A stretch of 64,000 nucleotides of DNA from CALRQJ02 sp943370285 (lineage in GTDB: Bacteria > Bacteroidota > Bacteroidia > Chitinophagales > Chitinophagaceae): assembly GCA_943370285.1 (NCBI GenBank), contig CALRQJ020000001.1, forward strand, positions 248,001-312,000, read 5' to 3'. The notes beneath the pieces are model-generated. The model had not been told where the DNA came from and did not search any database. It worked only from the letters and a program-made list of their open reading frames with translations. The position numbers and the translations under genes are program-made. Shown one piece after another: positions 1-7,956 of the stretch; the first letter of the stretch is position 1; every line of letters starts with the position of its first letter.

Positions 1-128
1 GCAAATTCTTGAACCTGTTTTCCATTGATAAAAGCAGCATTTTCTATCACTTCAATTATTGCGGCATCAACTTCTGCCTTAATTTTATGGTACTGACTTT
101 TCAAGTCAACCATTTGTATTGGCTTCAT
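1..128 (-). CDS. DegT/DnrJ/EryC1/StrS-family aminotransferase, N-terminal part (runs off window)
   Basis: Only the first 42 codons are present; the gene continues beyond base 1. The translation begins MKPIQMVDLKSQYHKIK and later reads FINGKQVQEF. This is the usual N-terminus of PLP-dependent sugar aminotransferases of the DegT/DnrJ/EryC1/StrS family, which transaminate keto-sugars on nucleotide carriers for cell-surface glycans. The catalytic lysine lies outside the window, so the exact substrate cannot be judged. The ATG at 128 is preceded by a TAGTTTTG promoter-like box. It is divergent from the Kdo transferase gene, which fits an envelope polysaccharide neighbourhood. Confidence 0.8.
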   Translation of the reverse strand, partial: MKPIQMVDLKSQYHKIKAEVDAAIIEVIENAAFINGKQVQEF

Positions 129-150
129 AACTATTGTTTTATAACGGCGG

Positions 151-158
151 CAAAACTA
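151..158 (-). promoter_or_regulatory. Promoter -7-like box (TAGTTTTG) of the DegT aminotransferase
   Basis: Exact match on the minus strand to the Bacteroidota -7 consensus TAnnTTTG, 22 nt before the ATG. No clear -33 TTTG was found at the usual spacing. Confidence 0.45.
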
Positions 159-210
159 AGCTAATTTGGTGTATTGGTATTATAAAAACCGAATAAGTAA
201 ACACAAGCTT

Positions 211-218
211 TATTTTTG
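211..218 (+). promoter_or_regulatory. Promoter -7-like box (TATTTTTG) of waaA
   Basis: Exact TAnnTTTG match, 15 nt before the TTG start of waaA. It lies in the intergenic region shared with the divergent DegT gene. Confidence 0.45.
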
Positions 219-233
219 CTTTAAATCACTGCT

Positions 234-1481
234 TTGGCTAAACTATTGTACCGGCTGTTTTTGTTTTTCTACCCTTTGGGGATAAGAATCGCATCACTAT
301 GGAATGAAAAAGCCCAAAAATGGTTGCAAGGACGCCAAAATTGGCAGGCAAAACTCCTCGCCAAAGTTGCAGCTGATGCCAGTTATATTTGGGTTCATTG
401 TGCCTCTTTAGGCGAATTTGAGCAAGGCCGACCAATCATTGAAGCAATTAAACAGCAGCAACCAAATAGTAAGATTGTACTGACTTTCTTTTCCCCTTCG
501 GGATATGAAGTACGAAAAAACTATACCGGTGCCAACATTGTTTGTTATTTACCTATCGACAGCCCTTCAAATGCTCGTCACTTTTTGGATTGTATTAAAC
601 CTTCACTCGTAATTTTCGTGAAATATGAATTTTGGTTTTATTATCTGAAAGAAGTGAAACAAAGGCAAATTCCTTTGCTCTTGGTATCCGGAATTTTCAG
701 GTCAAACCAAACTTTTTTTAAAGCATATGGAGATTTTAACCGGCAAATGCTATCATCATTCAGCCACTTTTTTCTGCAAAATGATGCTTCGGGTCAATTA
801 CTTTCTTCTATTGGATTTACCAATTATACTGTTTGCGGCGATACTCGTTTTGACCGTGTAGTTAACATCGCCCAAACTTTTGAACCCATCCAAATCATCG
901 AAACATTCATCAACCATAAACCTACCGTTGTTGCAGGTAGTACATGGACAGAAGATGATGAAGAAATCGATCATTTTGCCAATACAAATCCAAACATCAA
1001 ATTCATCATTGCACCGCATAACATCATAAAAGATAGAATTGAAGAATGCTTAACACTGTATAAAAATGCGGTCACCTTTTCAGCCTATGCTCAAAACCCA
1101 ACGGCACAAACCAATGCCAATGTGTTGATTATTGATAATGTTGGCATGTTAAGCAGATTGTATAAATATGCCACCATTTGTTATGTTGGCGGAGGTTTTG
1201 GTGATGATGGCGTACATAATGTTTTAGAAGCTGCAGTCTATTACAAACCGGTTGTTTTCGGACCTGTTTACGATAAATTTATTGAAGCCGAAGAATTGGA
1301 AATACATGGTGGCGGATTCAGTATTGACAATGCATTAGAACTTGAAAACTTGTTCAGCAAATTACTGACCGACAACAATTTTTACCAACAAGCAGCTGAA
1401 AAAGCCGGACAATATGTTGCCTCTAAAACCGGCGCCACTGCAGTCATCATGAAACACATCAACACCAAATCTTGGGCATAA
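234..1481 (+). CDS. waaA: 3-deoxy-D-manno-octulosonic acid (Kdo) transferase
   Basis: This enzyme transfers Kdo from CMP-Kdo to the lipid A precursor at the inner face of the cytoplasmic membrane, starting the LPS core. The 415-aa length is normal. An N-terminal hydrophobic anchor (about residues 4-20) precedes the first GT-B domain, which carries ASLGEFEQGRP (57-67); the Glu there corresponds to the family's catalytic base. The C-terminal domain carries the donor-site region with VGGGFGDDGVHNVLEAA. No in-frame ATG lies near the N-terminus, so the TTG at 234 is the best start; it leads directly into the hydrophobic anchor. The gene ends against a bidirectional terminator facing infC. Confidence 0.93.
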   Translation: MAKLLYRLFLFFYPLGIRIASLWNEKAQKWLQGRQNWQAKLLAKVAADASYIWVHCASLGEFEQGRPIIEAIKQQQPNSKIVLTFFSPSGYEVRKNYTGANIVCYLPIDSPSNARHFLDCIKPSLVIFVKYEFWFYYLKEVKQRQIPLLLVSGIFRSNQTFFKAYGDFNRQMLSSFSHFFLQNDASGQLLSSIGFTNYTVCGDTRFDRVVNIAQTFEPIQIIETFINHKPTVVAGSTWTEDDEEIDHFANTNPNIKFIIAPHNIIKDRIEECLTLYKNAVTFSAYAQNPTAQTNANVLIIDNVGMLSRLYKYATICYVGGGFGDDGVHNVLEAAVYYKPVVFGPVYDKFIEAEELEIHGGGFSIDNALELENLFSKLLTDNNFYQQAAEKAGQYVASKTGATAVIMKHINTKSWA

Positions 1482-1482
1482 A

Positions 1483-1504
1483 AAAAGCACCTTTCGGTGC
1501 TTTT
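1483..1504. terminator. Bidirectional intrinsic terminator between waaA and infC
   Basis: A 9-bp perfect stem, AAAAGCACC / GGTGCTTTT, has a TTTC loop and A/T tracts on both sides. It begins 2 nt after the waaA stop and serves the convergent infC gene too. Confidence 0.85.
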
Positions 1505-1514
1505 GTATCAACAA

Positions 1515-2102
1515 TTAAGCGTCTTTTTTCTTCTTAGCTGTTTTTGGTGTTAGCATCAAAAACATCCGCTTCCCTTCTAATTTGGGTAAAGCTTCGGGTT
1601 GTCCAACTTCTGCTAAACGTTCAGCAAATTTAAGGAGCACTAGCTCTCCTCTTTCTTTAAACATAATGGCACGACCTTTAAACTGAACATAAGCTTTCAC
1701 CTTGTTGCCATCCTTCAAAAAGTTTTCGGCATGCTTGGCTTTAAAGTCAAAGTCGTGGTCGTCTGTACTTGGTGTAAAACGTATTTCCTTTACTTCACTC
1801 TGTTTAGAGTTCGCCTTCATTTCCTTCTCTTTCTTCTTCTTTTCGTAAAGGAATTTTTTGTAGTCAATTACTTTACAAACCGGCGGCGCAGCGTTGGGAG
1901 AAATTTCAACTAGGTCTAACTCTTGTTGCTGAGCAATGCGTAATGCATCTTGCGTAGCATAAACGCCAACTTCAACGTTGTCGCCTACTAATCTAACTTC
2001 AGGCACTCGAATTCTTTCGTTGATACGATGTTCCGGTTCTGGTTGCCTGTTAAACCTGGGGTTAAACCTTCCGCCCCCGCCTCCTCTGAATGGTAATGCC
2101 AT
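1515..2102 (-). CDS. infC: Translation initiation factor IF-3
   Basis: IF-3 binds the 30S subunit, discriminates the initiator tRNA and start codon, and prevents premature 50S joining. The 195-aa protein has a Gly/Arg-rich N-terminal tail (about 1-25), then RINERIRVPEVRLVG, the linker rich in Lys/Glu, and the C-terminal domain with KEIRFTPSTDDHDFDFK. The start is an ordinary ATG rather than the rare AUU/AUC starts of enteric infC. It follows thrS on the same strand after 133 nt. The usual partners rpmI and rplT are not downstream; waaA lies there in the opposite direction. Confidence 0.95.
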   Translation of the reverse strand: MALPFRGGGGGRFNPRFNRQPEPEHRINERIRVPEVRLVGDNVEVGVYATQDALRIAQQQELDLVEISPNAAPPVCKVIDYKKFLYEKKKKEKEMKANSKQSEVKEIRFTPSTDDHDFDFKAKHAENFLKDGNKVKAYVQFKGRAIMFKERGELVLLKFAERLAEVGQPEALPKLEGKRMFLMLTPKTAKKKKDA

Positions 2103-2235
2103 TAAAACTTGTTTGGTTAAAAATTGATTTGTTGTTAATTATAAATACCAGCTTTTGTAACCCTTGGCGTCATTTGTTGCGTCGCAATCACTTCATCTGT
2201 AGTGCTGTTTGCATCAATAACGGAGTAAAAATATA

Positions 2236-4173
2236 TTATTCCTCTGATTTACGGTTCACAATTTCATCCACTACGTTGTTGATAAAGGCATCTACCTCCA
2301 ATTGTCCCAAATCTCCTTTACCCTGACGGCGAATAGACAACTTGCCTTCCGTCATTTCCTTCTCACCCAATACCAACATATAGGGTACTCTGCTTAATTC
2401 TGCCTCTCTAATTTTTTTACCAATCTTTTCTTGTCTTTCGTCAATTTCAACTCTTATACCACGGCTGCGCAGTTTAGCTTTTACTTCTGTAGCGTAATCC
2501 AAAAACTTGTCGCTAATAGGCAAAATTTTAACCTGCAGCGGTGCTAACCATACTGGAAATTTACCGGCATAATGCTCCAACAAAAAGCCAATAAATCGTT
2601 CATGGGTACCTAAAGGTGCTCTGTGAATAATCAATGGAACCTCAGGTTCATTATTTTGATTGGTAAAACTCAATTTAAATTTAAGTCCACTATTAAAGTC
2701 GACTTGATTGGTAGCCAATGTAAATTCTCTACCAATAGTACTCCAAATCTGCACATCAATCTTTGGACCATAAAATGCAGCTTCGTCTTGTACTTCAATA
2801 AATGGCGTACCCGTTTCTATCAACACCTGACGCACCATATCTTCCGTTTCTTTCCACAACTCAGGCTCATTCACATATTTCTGCCCCAATTTTTCGGGGT
2901 TATGTAAACTCAAACGCATCACATATTTATGTACACCAAATATTTTGAAATACTTGATGTACATATCGTTCACTGCTTTAAACTCTTGAAAAAACTGTTC
3001 TCGATTGCAGTAAATATGTGCATCATTCATGTGCAGACAACGAACCCGCATCAATCCAAACAACTCCCCACTTTGCTCATAACGGTAACAAGTGCCGTAT
3101 TCTGCAATACGGTAGGGTAAGTCTCTATAACTCTTTGGTTCGGCATCAAATATTTTATGGTGGTGCGGACAGTTCATGGCTTTGAGATAATACTTCTCTC
3201 CATCCATTTCCATAGGCGGAAACATACTATCGGCATAATAAGGCAAGTGACCACTGGTTAAATACATGCTTTCTTTAGCGATATGTGGCGTAACTACTCG
3301 TTTATAACCACCGGCATCTTCTGTTTCTTTAGCCAATTTTTCCAACTCTTCAATAATGATAGTACCATTGGGCAACCAAAGTGGTAAACCGGGGCCTACA
3401 TCATCATCCATGGTAAAAATGCCTAATTCTTTACCTAATTTGCGATGGTCTCTTTTCTTGGCTTCTTCCAACATCGTTAGATATTCATCCAACTCTTTTT
3501 GATTTGGAAAAGTGATACCGTAAATACGAGTAAGTTGTTTGTTCTTTTCATCGCCTTTCCAATAAGCACCGGCGATACTCATTAATTTAATGGCTTTGAT
3601 AAAACCGGTATGAGGTATATGTGGGCCACGACATAAATCGGTAAAACTGCCTTGCTGGTAAAAAGTAATAGACCCATCGGCCAAATTCTGCAACAAATCT
3701 AATTTGTACTCATCGCCTTTTTCAGTAAAATAAGCTACGGCTTCAGCTTTGGACTGTTCTGTTCTGATATAGGCATTGGCTTGTTTAGCCAATTCGTTCA
3801 TCTTTTTTTCTAACTCCACTAAATCGGCATCGGTCAGTTTATTATCGCCTAAATCTATATCGTAATAAAAACCTTTTTCAATCGCCGGACCAACCCAAAA
3901 TTTGGCACCTGGATATTTACTTTCCACAGCCTCAGCCATTAAGTGGGCAGAGGAATGCCAAAAAGTAGATTTACCTTCCGTATCATCCCATGTTAATAGT
4001 TTGAATGCAGCATCGGTAGTGATTGGTCTGGTTACATCCCATACTTCTCCGTTTACACTTGCTGCTAATACTTTTCGGGCTAAACCCTCGCTGATGGATT
4101 TTGCAATATCAATCGCCTTAATGCCGCTGTCATATTGCCTTACCGAACCATCGGGTAATGTAATGTTAATCAT
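2236..4173 (-). CDS. thrS: Threonine--tRNA ligase
   Basis: A class II synthetase that charges tRNA-Thr. At 645 aa it is full length. It has an N-terminal TGS domain (about 1-60), then the editing domain with HSSAHLMAEA. The catalytic core includes GLPLWLPNGT and MNCPHHHKIF, which supplies the zinc-binding Cys, and the C-terminal anticodon-binding domain starts near LAPLQVKILP. A TACATTTG promoter-like box lies 36 nt upstream. It is followed by infC, the conserved thrS-infC order. The extra ATG-free reading frame between the two genes shows no convincing product. Confidence 0.97.
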   Translation of the reverse strand: MINITLPDGSVRQYDSGIKAIDIAKSISEGLARKVLAASVNGEVWDVTRPITTDAAFKLLTWDDTEGKSTFWHSSAHLMAEAVESKYPGAKFWVGPAIEKGFYYDIDLGDNKLTDADLVELEKKMNELAKQANAYIRTEQSKAEAVAYFTEKGDEYKLDLLQNLADGSITFYQQGSFTDLCRGPHIPHTGFIKAIKLMSIAGAYWKGDEKNKQLTRIYGITFPNQKELDEYLTMLEEAKKRDHRKLGKELGIFTMDDDVGPGLPLWLPNGTIIIEELEKLAKETEDAGGYKRVVTPHIAKESMYLTSGHLPYYADSMFPPMEMDGEKYYLKAMNCPHHHKIFDAEPKSYRDLPYRIAEYGTCYRYEQSGELFGLMRVRCLHMNDAHIYCNREQFFQEFKAVNDMYIKYFKIFGVHKYVMRLSLHNPEKLGQKYVNEPELWKETEDMVRQVLIETGTPFIEVQDEAAFYGPKIDVQIWSTIGREFTLATNQVDFNSGLKFKLSFTNQNNEPEVPLIIHRAPLGTHERFIGFLLEHYAGKFPVWLAPLQVKILPISDKFLDYATEVKAKLRSRGIRVEIDERQEKIGKKIREAELSRVPYMLVLGEKEMTEGKLSIRRQGKGDLGQLEVDAFINNVVDEIVNRKSEE

Positions 4174-4209
4174 ACCTTTTCCTAAATCTCAATGATGTTA
4201 AAATGGCAG

Positions 4210-4217
4210 CAAATGTA
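4210..4217 (-). promoter_or_regulatory. Promoter -7-like box (TACATTTG) of thrS
   Basis: Exact TAnnTTTG on the minus strand, 36 nt before the thrS ATG. A TTTG occurs 14 nt further upstream, shorter than the usual -33 spacing. Confidence 0.45.
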
Positions 4218-4352
4218 ACAAATCATCCCCACAAACACTAGAAGACTTTAAACACCAAATTGCCTTCCTAAAGTATTGCGATAAAAGGCTTTACATTTGT
4301 TATAACTCAAAACCTTAACGCTTTTTTAGCTGCTTTTTGTAATTTGCAGTTC

Positions 4353-4360
4353 TACTTTTG
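4353..4360 (+). promoter_or_regulatory. Promoter -7-like box (TACTTTTG) abutting the next gene's ATG
   Basis: Exact TAnnTTTG match only 4 nt (CCCT) before the ATG at 4365. A second exact box, TACATTTG, lies at 4292-4299 and would give a leader of about 60 nt instead. Confidence 0.4.
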
Positions 4361-4364
4361 CCCT

Positions 4365-5408
4365 ATGAGGTTGATTTGTACGTTGTTCCTCTTACTGTGT
4401 TCGCTTTTTTCAGGTGCCCAAGAACTCACCGGCATCTGGCGGGGATATTTTGCACAAAAATCATTTGGATTTTTTGAAGAACGCTATAAACTAGAAGTGC
4501 AGTTAGACCACACCAATTCAAATGCCGTTAAAGGCGTTACTTACTCTTACAAAACAACTGTTTTCTATGGCAAAGCCGCAATGCAAGGTTTGTTTACCAA
4601 AAAAACTAAAAACCTCTTGTTCAAAGAAACAAGGTTGATGGAAGTAAAGATTAGAGACAAATCTGAACCTTGCTTGATGACGTATTATTTGGAGTATAGC
4701 AAGATTGGAAACTTTGAAACCCTAAGCGGTACATACACCAGTGAAAACATGAACAACAAAGGTGATTGTGGCTATGGCACTGTGTACTTAGAAAGAACAA
4801 CGTATTCTGACTTTAAAAAAGAAGATTTTTTAGTTGAAAAAGATAGAAAAGACGCTGAGGCTAGAAAGAAGAAAAAAGGTGACGATAAAAATAATACTGC
4901 CGCTAAGCCTAAATTTAAACCGGGAGCCGAAGATGCTTTGATTACTAAAACTGATTCTGTAAATAATCCCAAAAACATAACCCCACCTGCTGTTAAATCA
5001 GATGAGCCAAACAATAAATTACCGGAACCATCAAAGTCAGTAGCAGTACCGAAAGTGATTAAAGAAAGAGAAAACACATTGGTTAAAAAACTCACTACAT
5101 CTGCCAAAGAAATCAAAATTGATTTGTATGATAATGGCGAGATTGATAATGACACCATCACTGTTTTTCACAATAATGAATTAATCGCCGCTAACAAAAG
5201 ACTAAGTGCAACCCCCATTACATTTACCATCAAAATTGATAAAGACCGACCTCGCCATGAATTTGTGATGGTGGCCGAAAACCTCGGTTCTATTCCACCT
5301 AACACTGCTACGATGGTGATTACAGCAGGCAATAAGCGCTATGAATTATTTTTAACCTCTACCGAGCAAAAAAATGCTGTAGTGGTAATTGAGTTTAAGC
5401 CAGATTAA
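4365..5408 (+). CDS. Secreted protein of unknown function
   Basis: Not recognised as a named family. The 347-aa protein starts with a clear Sec signal peptide (MRLICTLFLLLCSLFSGAQ); an upstream in-frame alternative would add seven residues before it and is less likely. About residues 20-145 form a compact, probably beta-rich domain starting ELTGIWRGYF. A Lys/Asp/Pro-rich low-complexity linker follows (about 150-240), and then a C-terminal beta-rich domain with IKIDLYDNGEIDNDTITVFHN. That last stretch resembles small beta-sandwich modules found in other Bacteroidota secreted proteins, so a periplasmic or surface role is inferred. Its stop codon overlaps that of the convergent thioesterase gene by 4 nt. 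Confidence 0.75.
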   Translation: MRLICTLFLLLCSLFSGAQELTGIWRGYFAQKSFGFFEERYKLEVQLDHTNSNAVKGVTYSYKTTVFYGKAAMQGLFTKKTKNLLFKETRLMEVKIRDKSEPCLMTYYLEYSKIGNFETLSGTYTSENMNNKGDCGYGTVYLERTTYSDFKKEDFLVEKDRKDAEARKKKKGDDKNNTAAKPKFKPGAEDALITKTDSVNNPKNITPPAVKSDEPNNKLPEPSKSVAVPKVIKERENTLVKKLTTSAKEIKIDLYDNGEIDNDTITVFHNNELIAANKRLSATPITFTIKIDKDRPRHEFVMVAENLGSIPPNTATMVITAGNKRYELFLTSTEQKNAVVVIEFKPD

Positions 5409-5836
5409 GAACGCTTTTTAAGAACAGCAACTGTTAATCTACTGATACAAACCAATTGTTGGGCTTCATTGTAAATTTTGATATCCCAAACATGTGTGCT
5501 TCCGCCTAGATGAATGGGTGTACAAACAGCAGTAACTATGCCTGAAATGGCACCACGCAAATGATTGGCATTGATTTCTAACCCAACGCATTGAAACAAA
5601 TCCGGATTAACAACTAAAGCCGAAGCTACACTTCCTGCGGTTTCAGCTAACGCTACCGATGCACCGCCATGCAACAAGCCATAGGGTTGTTTGGTACGTT
5701 CATCTACCGGCATGGTCATGGTTAAATAATCATTCCCAATCTCTGTAAATCGCATCCCTAAAAAATCACCCATGGTATTTTTTCCCCAATGCTCAAAATC
5801 GGCAATGGCCAAATCTTTTTTAAACCAAATTGACAT
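5405..5836 (-). CDS. Hotdog-fold thioesterase (PaaI/MenI-like)
   Basis: Acyl-CoA thioesterase of the hotdog superfamily, 143 aa. The signature LHGGASVALAETAGSVAS (about residues 54-71) matches the active-site helix of MenI/YdiI and PaaI enzymes, with the Glu as likely catalytic acid. The substrate could be DHNA-CoA in menaquinone synthesis or another aryl/acyl-CoA; sequence alone does not decide. It starts 1 nt after the coaD stop, so it is probably co-transcribed and translationally coupled with coaD. Confidence 0.85.
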   Translation of the reverse strand: MSIWFKKDLAIADFEHWGKNTMGDFLGMRFTEIGNDYLTMTMPVDERTKQPYGLLHGGASVALAETAGSVASALVVNPDLFQCVGLEINANHLRGAISGIVTAVCTPIHLGGSTHVWDIKIYNEAQQLVCISRLTVAVLKKRS

Positions 5837-5837
5837 A

Positions 5838-6317
5838 TTACTTATGTAATTTTTTAATAGAATGAATCACCGCATCGGGTAAGAAAGGTGCAGCATCGCC
5901 ACCATTTTTTAAGATATCTCGTACAATAGTAGAGGCCACAGAGGTATATTTTGGCTCACCGGTTAAAAACACGGTTTCAATATTTTTATCCATCGTACGA
6001 TTGGCATCGGCAATGGATTTTTCATATTCAAAATCACTCACAAAACGAATACCTCTTAAAATAAATCTTGCCCCAATTACCTTGCAATAATCTACAGTGA
6101 GTCCTTCAAACGCTACACTTTCAACCTTTGGTTCATCTTTATAAATTTCACTAAACCATTCCATTCTTTGCTCGGCGCTAAACATGGGGTTTTTGGCAGA
6201 GTTAACGCCAATACCGACCACAATTTTATCGAACAATGGCAAAGCCCTGTTGATGATATCGATATGACCCAACGTAACTGGATCAAATGTTCCGGGAAAA
6301 AGGCAGATTCTGCTCAT
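5838..6317 (-). CDS. coaD: Pantetheine-phosphate adenylyltransferase
   Basis: Catalyses the penultimate step of CoA synthesis, 4'-phosphopantetheine plus ATP to dephospho-CoA. The 159-aa protein is typical in length. It has the nucleotidyltransferase motif GTFDPVTLGHIDII (residues 9-22) and the C-terminal signature YTSVASTIVRDI that binds ATP phosphates. It lies 41 nt downstream of pyrB and immediately upstream of the thioesterase. A near-consensus TATCTTTC box precedes the start, so it may have its own promoter in addition to pyr read-through. Confidence 0.96.
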   Translation of the reverse strand: MSRICLFPGTFDPVTLGHIDIINRALPLFDKIVVGIGVNSAKNPMFSAEQRMEWFSEIYKDEPKVESVAFEGLTVDYCKVIGARFILRGIRFVSDFEYEKSIADANRTMDKNIETVFLTGEPKYTSVASTIVRDILKNGGDAAPFLPDAVIHSIKKLHK

Positions 6318-6358
6318 GTATAAAATCGTTAGTGGGGAAAGATATAAAAGTATTTCAA

Positions 6359-7285
6359 TTACTGGTCACCGCCGGCCAATAAATACAGCACCGCCATTCT
6401 TACAGCAACACCGTTTTCTACTTGTTGTAAAATGATAGAATATGGTCCATCTGCTACATCACTATCTAATTCTACACCACGGTTAATAGGCCCGGGATGC
6501 ATAATCACAATCTCTTTGCCAAGGCTGTCTAATACTTTTCGGCTTACGCCATACGCCAAATTGTATTCTCTCAACGAGGAGAACAAAGGCTGGTTTTGTC
6601 GCTCTAACTGAATCCGCAACACATTGGCCACATCGCACCAAGCCATGGCTTTTTTCAAATTGTATTCAACCTTAACGCCTAAAGCTTCAGTAATATAAGT
6701 AGGTATTAAAGTCGGCGGACCAGCAACCATAATTTCTGCCCCCATTTTGGTCAGCAAATAAATATTGCTGAGTGCCACACGGCTGTGCATGATATCACCT
6801 ATAATCGCCACTTTTAAACCTTGCAGACTGCCAAATTTTTCTACCATAGAAAAAGCATCCAGCAAAGCTTGTGTAGGGTGTTCATTAATACCATCTCCGG
6901 CATTGACAATAGCAGCGGGAATATGTTTGGCCAAAAAATGCGGTGCACCACTTGCACTATGCCGCATCACCACCATATCCACTTTCATGCTTAAAATATT
7001 GTTGACCGTATCGAGTAAAGTTTCGCCTTTGGCGGAAGAAGATGTACTAGCCGCAAAATTCAACACATCAGCACTCAACCTACGTTCTGCTAATTCAAAA
7101 CTCATTCGGGTACGAGTAGAATTTTCGTAGAATAAATTAACAATGGTTACATCTCGTAAAGACGGTACTTTTTTAACCGGTCGTTGTAAAACTTCTTTAA
7201 ACTGAGTGGCGGTAGATAGAATTAGTTCAATATCCTCTTTAGTGAGGTCTTTAATACCGAGGAGGTGTTTGGTAGAAAGCTTCAT
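6359..7285 (-). CDS. pyrB: Aspartate carbamoyltransferase catalytic subunit
   Basis: Condenses carbamoyl phosphate with aspartate, the committed step of pyrimidine synthesis. The 308-aa catalytic chain shows the carbamoyl-phosphate site YENSTRTRMSFE, the HPTQALLDAFS motif and HPGPINRGVELD. No pyrI regulatory chain is next to it. It lies 73 nt after pyrR on the same strand, and pyrR-pyrB adjacency implies uridine-nucleotide-responsive control. A near-consensus TAACTTCG box lies 7 nt before the ATG. Confidence 0.97.
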   Translation of the reverse strand: MKLSTKHLLGIKDLTKEDIELILSTATQFKEVLQRPVKKVPSLRDVTIVNLFYENSTRTRMSFELAERRLSADVLNFAASTSSSAKGETLLDTVNNILSMKVDMVVMRHSASGAPHFLAKHIPAAIVNAGDGINEHPTQALLDAFSMVEKFGSLQGLKVAIIGDIMHSRVALSNIYLLTKMGAEIMVAGPPTLIPTYITEALGVKVEYNLKKAMAWCDVANVLRIQLERQNQPLFSSLREYNLAYGVSRKVLDSLGKEIVIMHPGPINRGVELDSDVADGPYSIILQQVENGVAVRMAVLYLLAGGDQ

Positions 7286-7358
7286 TAAAAAGCGAAGTTA
7301 ATAGAAAGTTGAGATAATTGGGTTAATCGGTAGCAGGATTCTCATACAGCAGTATTAG

Positions 7359-7880
7359 TTAGCTGATGGCTACATAATCTGCTGCATCATTTTCTTTCCA
7401 ACGCACCAACACTTTTTCATTCACCACAGCATCAATAGCTCGGCCTGCATAATCCGGCTGAATGGGCAATTGTCGGTTGAAACGCCTATCAATCAACACA
7501 CATAATTCTACTTTAGCAGGACGACCAAAATCCAGCAATGCATCTAACGCAGCACGAATAGTTCTGCCCGTAAACAACACATCATCGATCAACACCACTT
7601 TTTTATTTTCGATGCTGAAAGGGATATCTGTTTTGTTGGCAATATGCAACTGACGGCGAACATCATCTCGGTAAAATGTAATATCCAATTTACCATATTG
7701 CACTTTTCCCGCAGGCAATTGTGCTTGCAATTCTTGTACAATACGATCACTCAAAAAAACGCCTCTTGGTTGTAACCCAATGATTACCGTGTCTTCCATA
7801 CCAAGGTGATTCTCTAACACCTGATGTGCTAGCCGTTTCACCGTAAGGGCTATTTGTGGCGCTGATAAAATTGTTTTCAA
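7359..7880 (-). CDS. pyrR: Bifunctional pyr operon regulator / uracil phosphoribosyltransferase
   Basis: PyrR-family phosphoribosyltransferase. It carries the PRPP-binding loop VVLIDDVLFTGRT and the N-terminal pattern KTILSAPQIALTVKRLAHQ. The longest open frame reaches an ATG at 7949, but that start lies inside the terminator hairpin of the upstream pruA gene and would add hydrophobic residues foreign to the family. The TTG at 7880 (TTG AAA ACA) gives a normal 173-aa protein and is preferred. In Bacillus PyrR binds mRNA leaders; I saw no recognisable PyrR-binding loop before pyrB here, so its RNA role is unproven. Confidence 0.9.
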   Translation of the reverse strand: MKTILSAPQIALTVKRLAHQVLENHLGMEDTVIIGLQPRGVFLSDRIVQELQAQLPAGKVQYGKLDITFYRDDVRRQLHIANKTDIPFSIENKKVVLIDDVLFTGRTIRAALDALLDFGRPAKVELCVLIDRRFNRQLPIQPDYAGRAIDAVVNEKVLVRWKENDAADYVAIS

Positions 7881-7895
7881 CAGAAATAATTTTGC

Positions 7896-7903
7896 TAAAA
7901 GTA
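7896..7903 (-). promoter_or_regulatory. Possible -7-like box (TACTTTTA) of pyrR
   Basis: One mismatch to TAnnTTTG on the minus strand, 15 nt before the TTG start and downstream of the pruA terminator. It is consistent with pyrR having its own promoter. Confidence 0.3.
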
Positions 7904-7920
7904 CGATGCCGAAATAAATA

Positions 7921-7946
7921 AAAGCCCCACAAAATTGCAGGGCTTT
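7921..7946 (-). terminator. Intrinsic terminator of pruA
   Basis: The minus strand folds as AAAGCCC / GGGCTTT with an 11-12 nt loop followed by T-rich sequence, 10 nt after the pruA stop. Confidence 0.75.
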
Positions 7947-7956
7947 CAAATTATAA

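Noticed and set aside
2103..2235. Open frame between thrS and infC reading SVIDANSTTDEVIATQQ and ending GIYN
   Set aside because: It has no usable start codon before the middle of the gap, no family resemblance, and lies where a leader is expected. A chance frame is more likely.
4740..5170. Large minus-strand frame opposite the secreted protein
   Set aside because: The Ser/Leu-rich composition is typical of the complement of a Lys/Asp-rich coding region. The plus-strand gene has the signal peptide.
7881..7949. N-terminal extension of pyrR as a membrane signal
   Set aside because: The extension passes through the pruA terminator and does not resemble PyrR; a TTG start is better.
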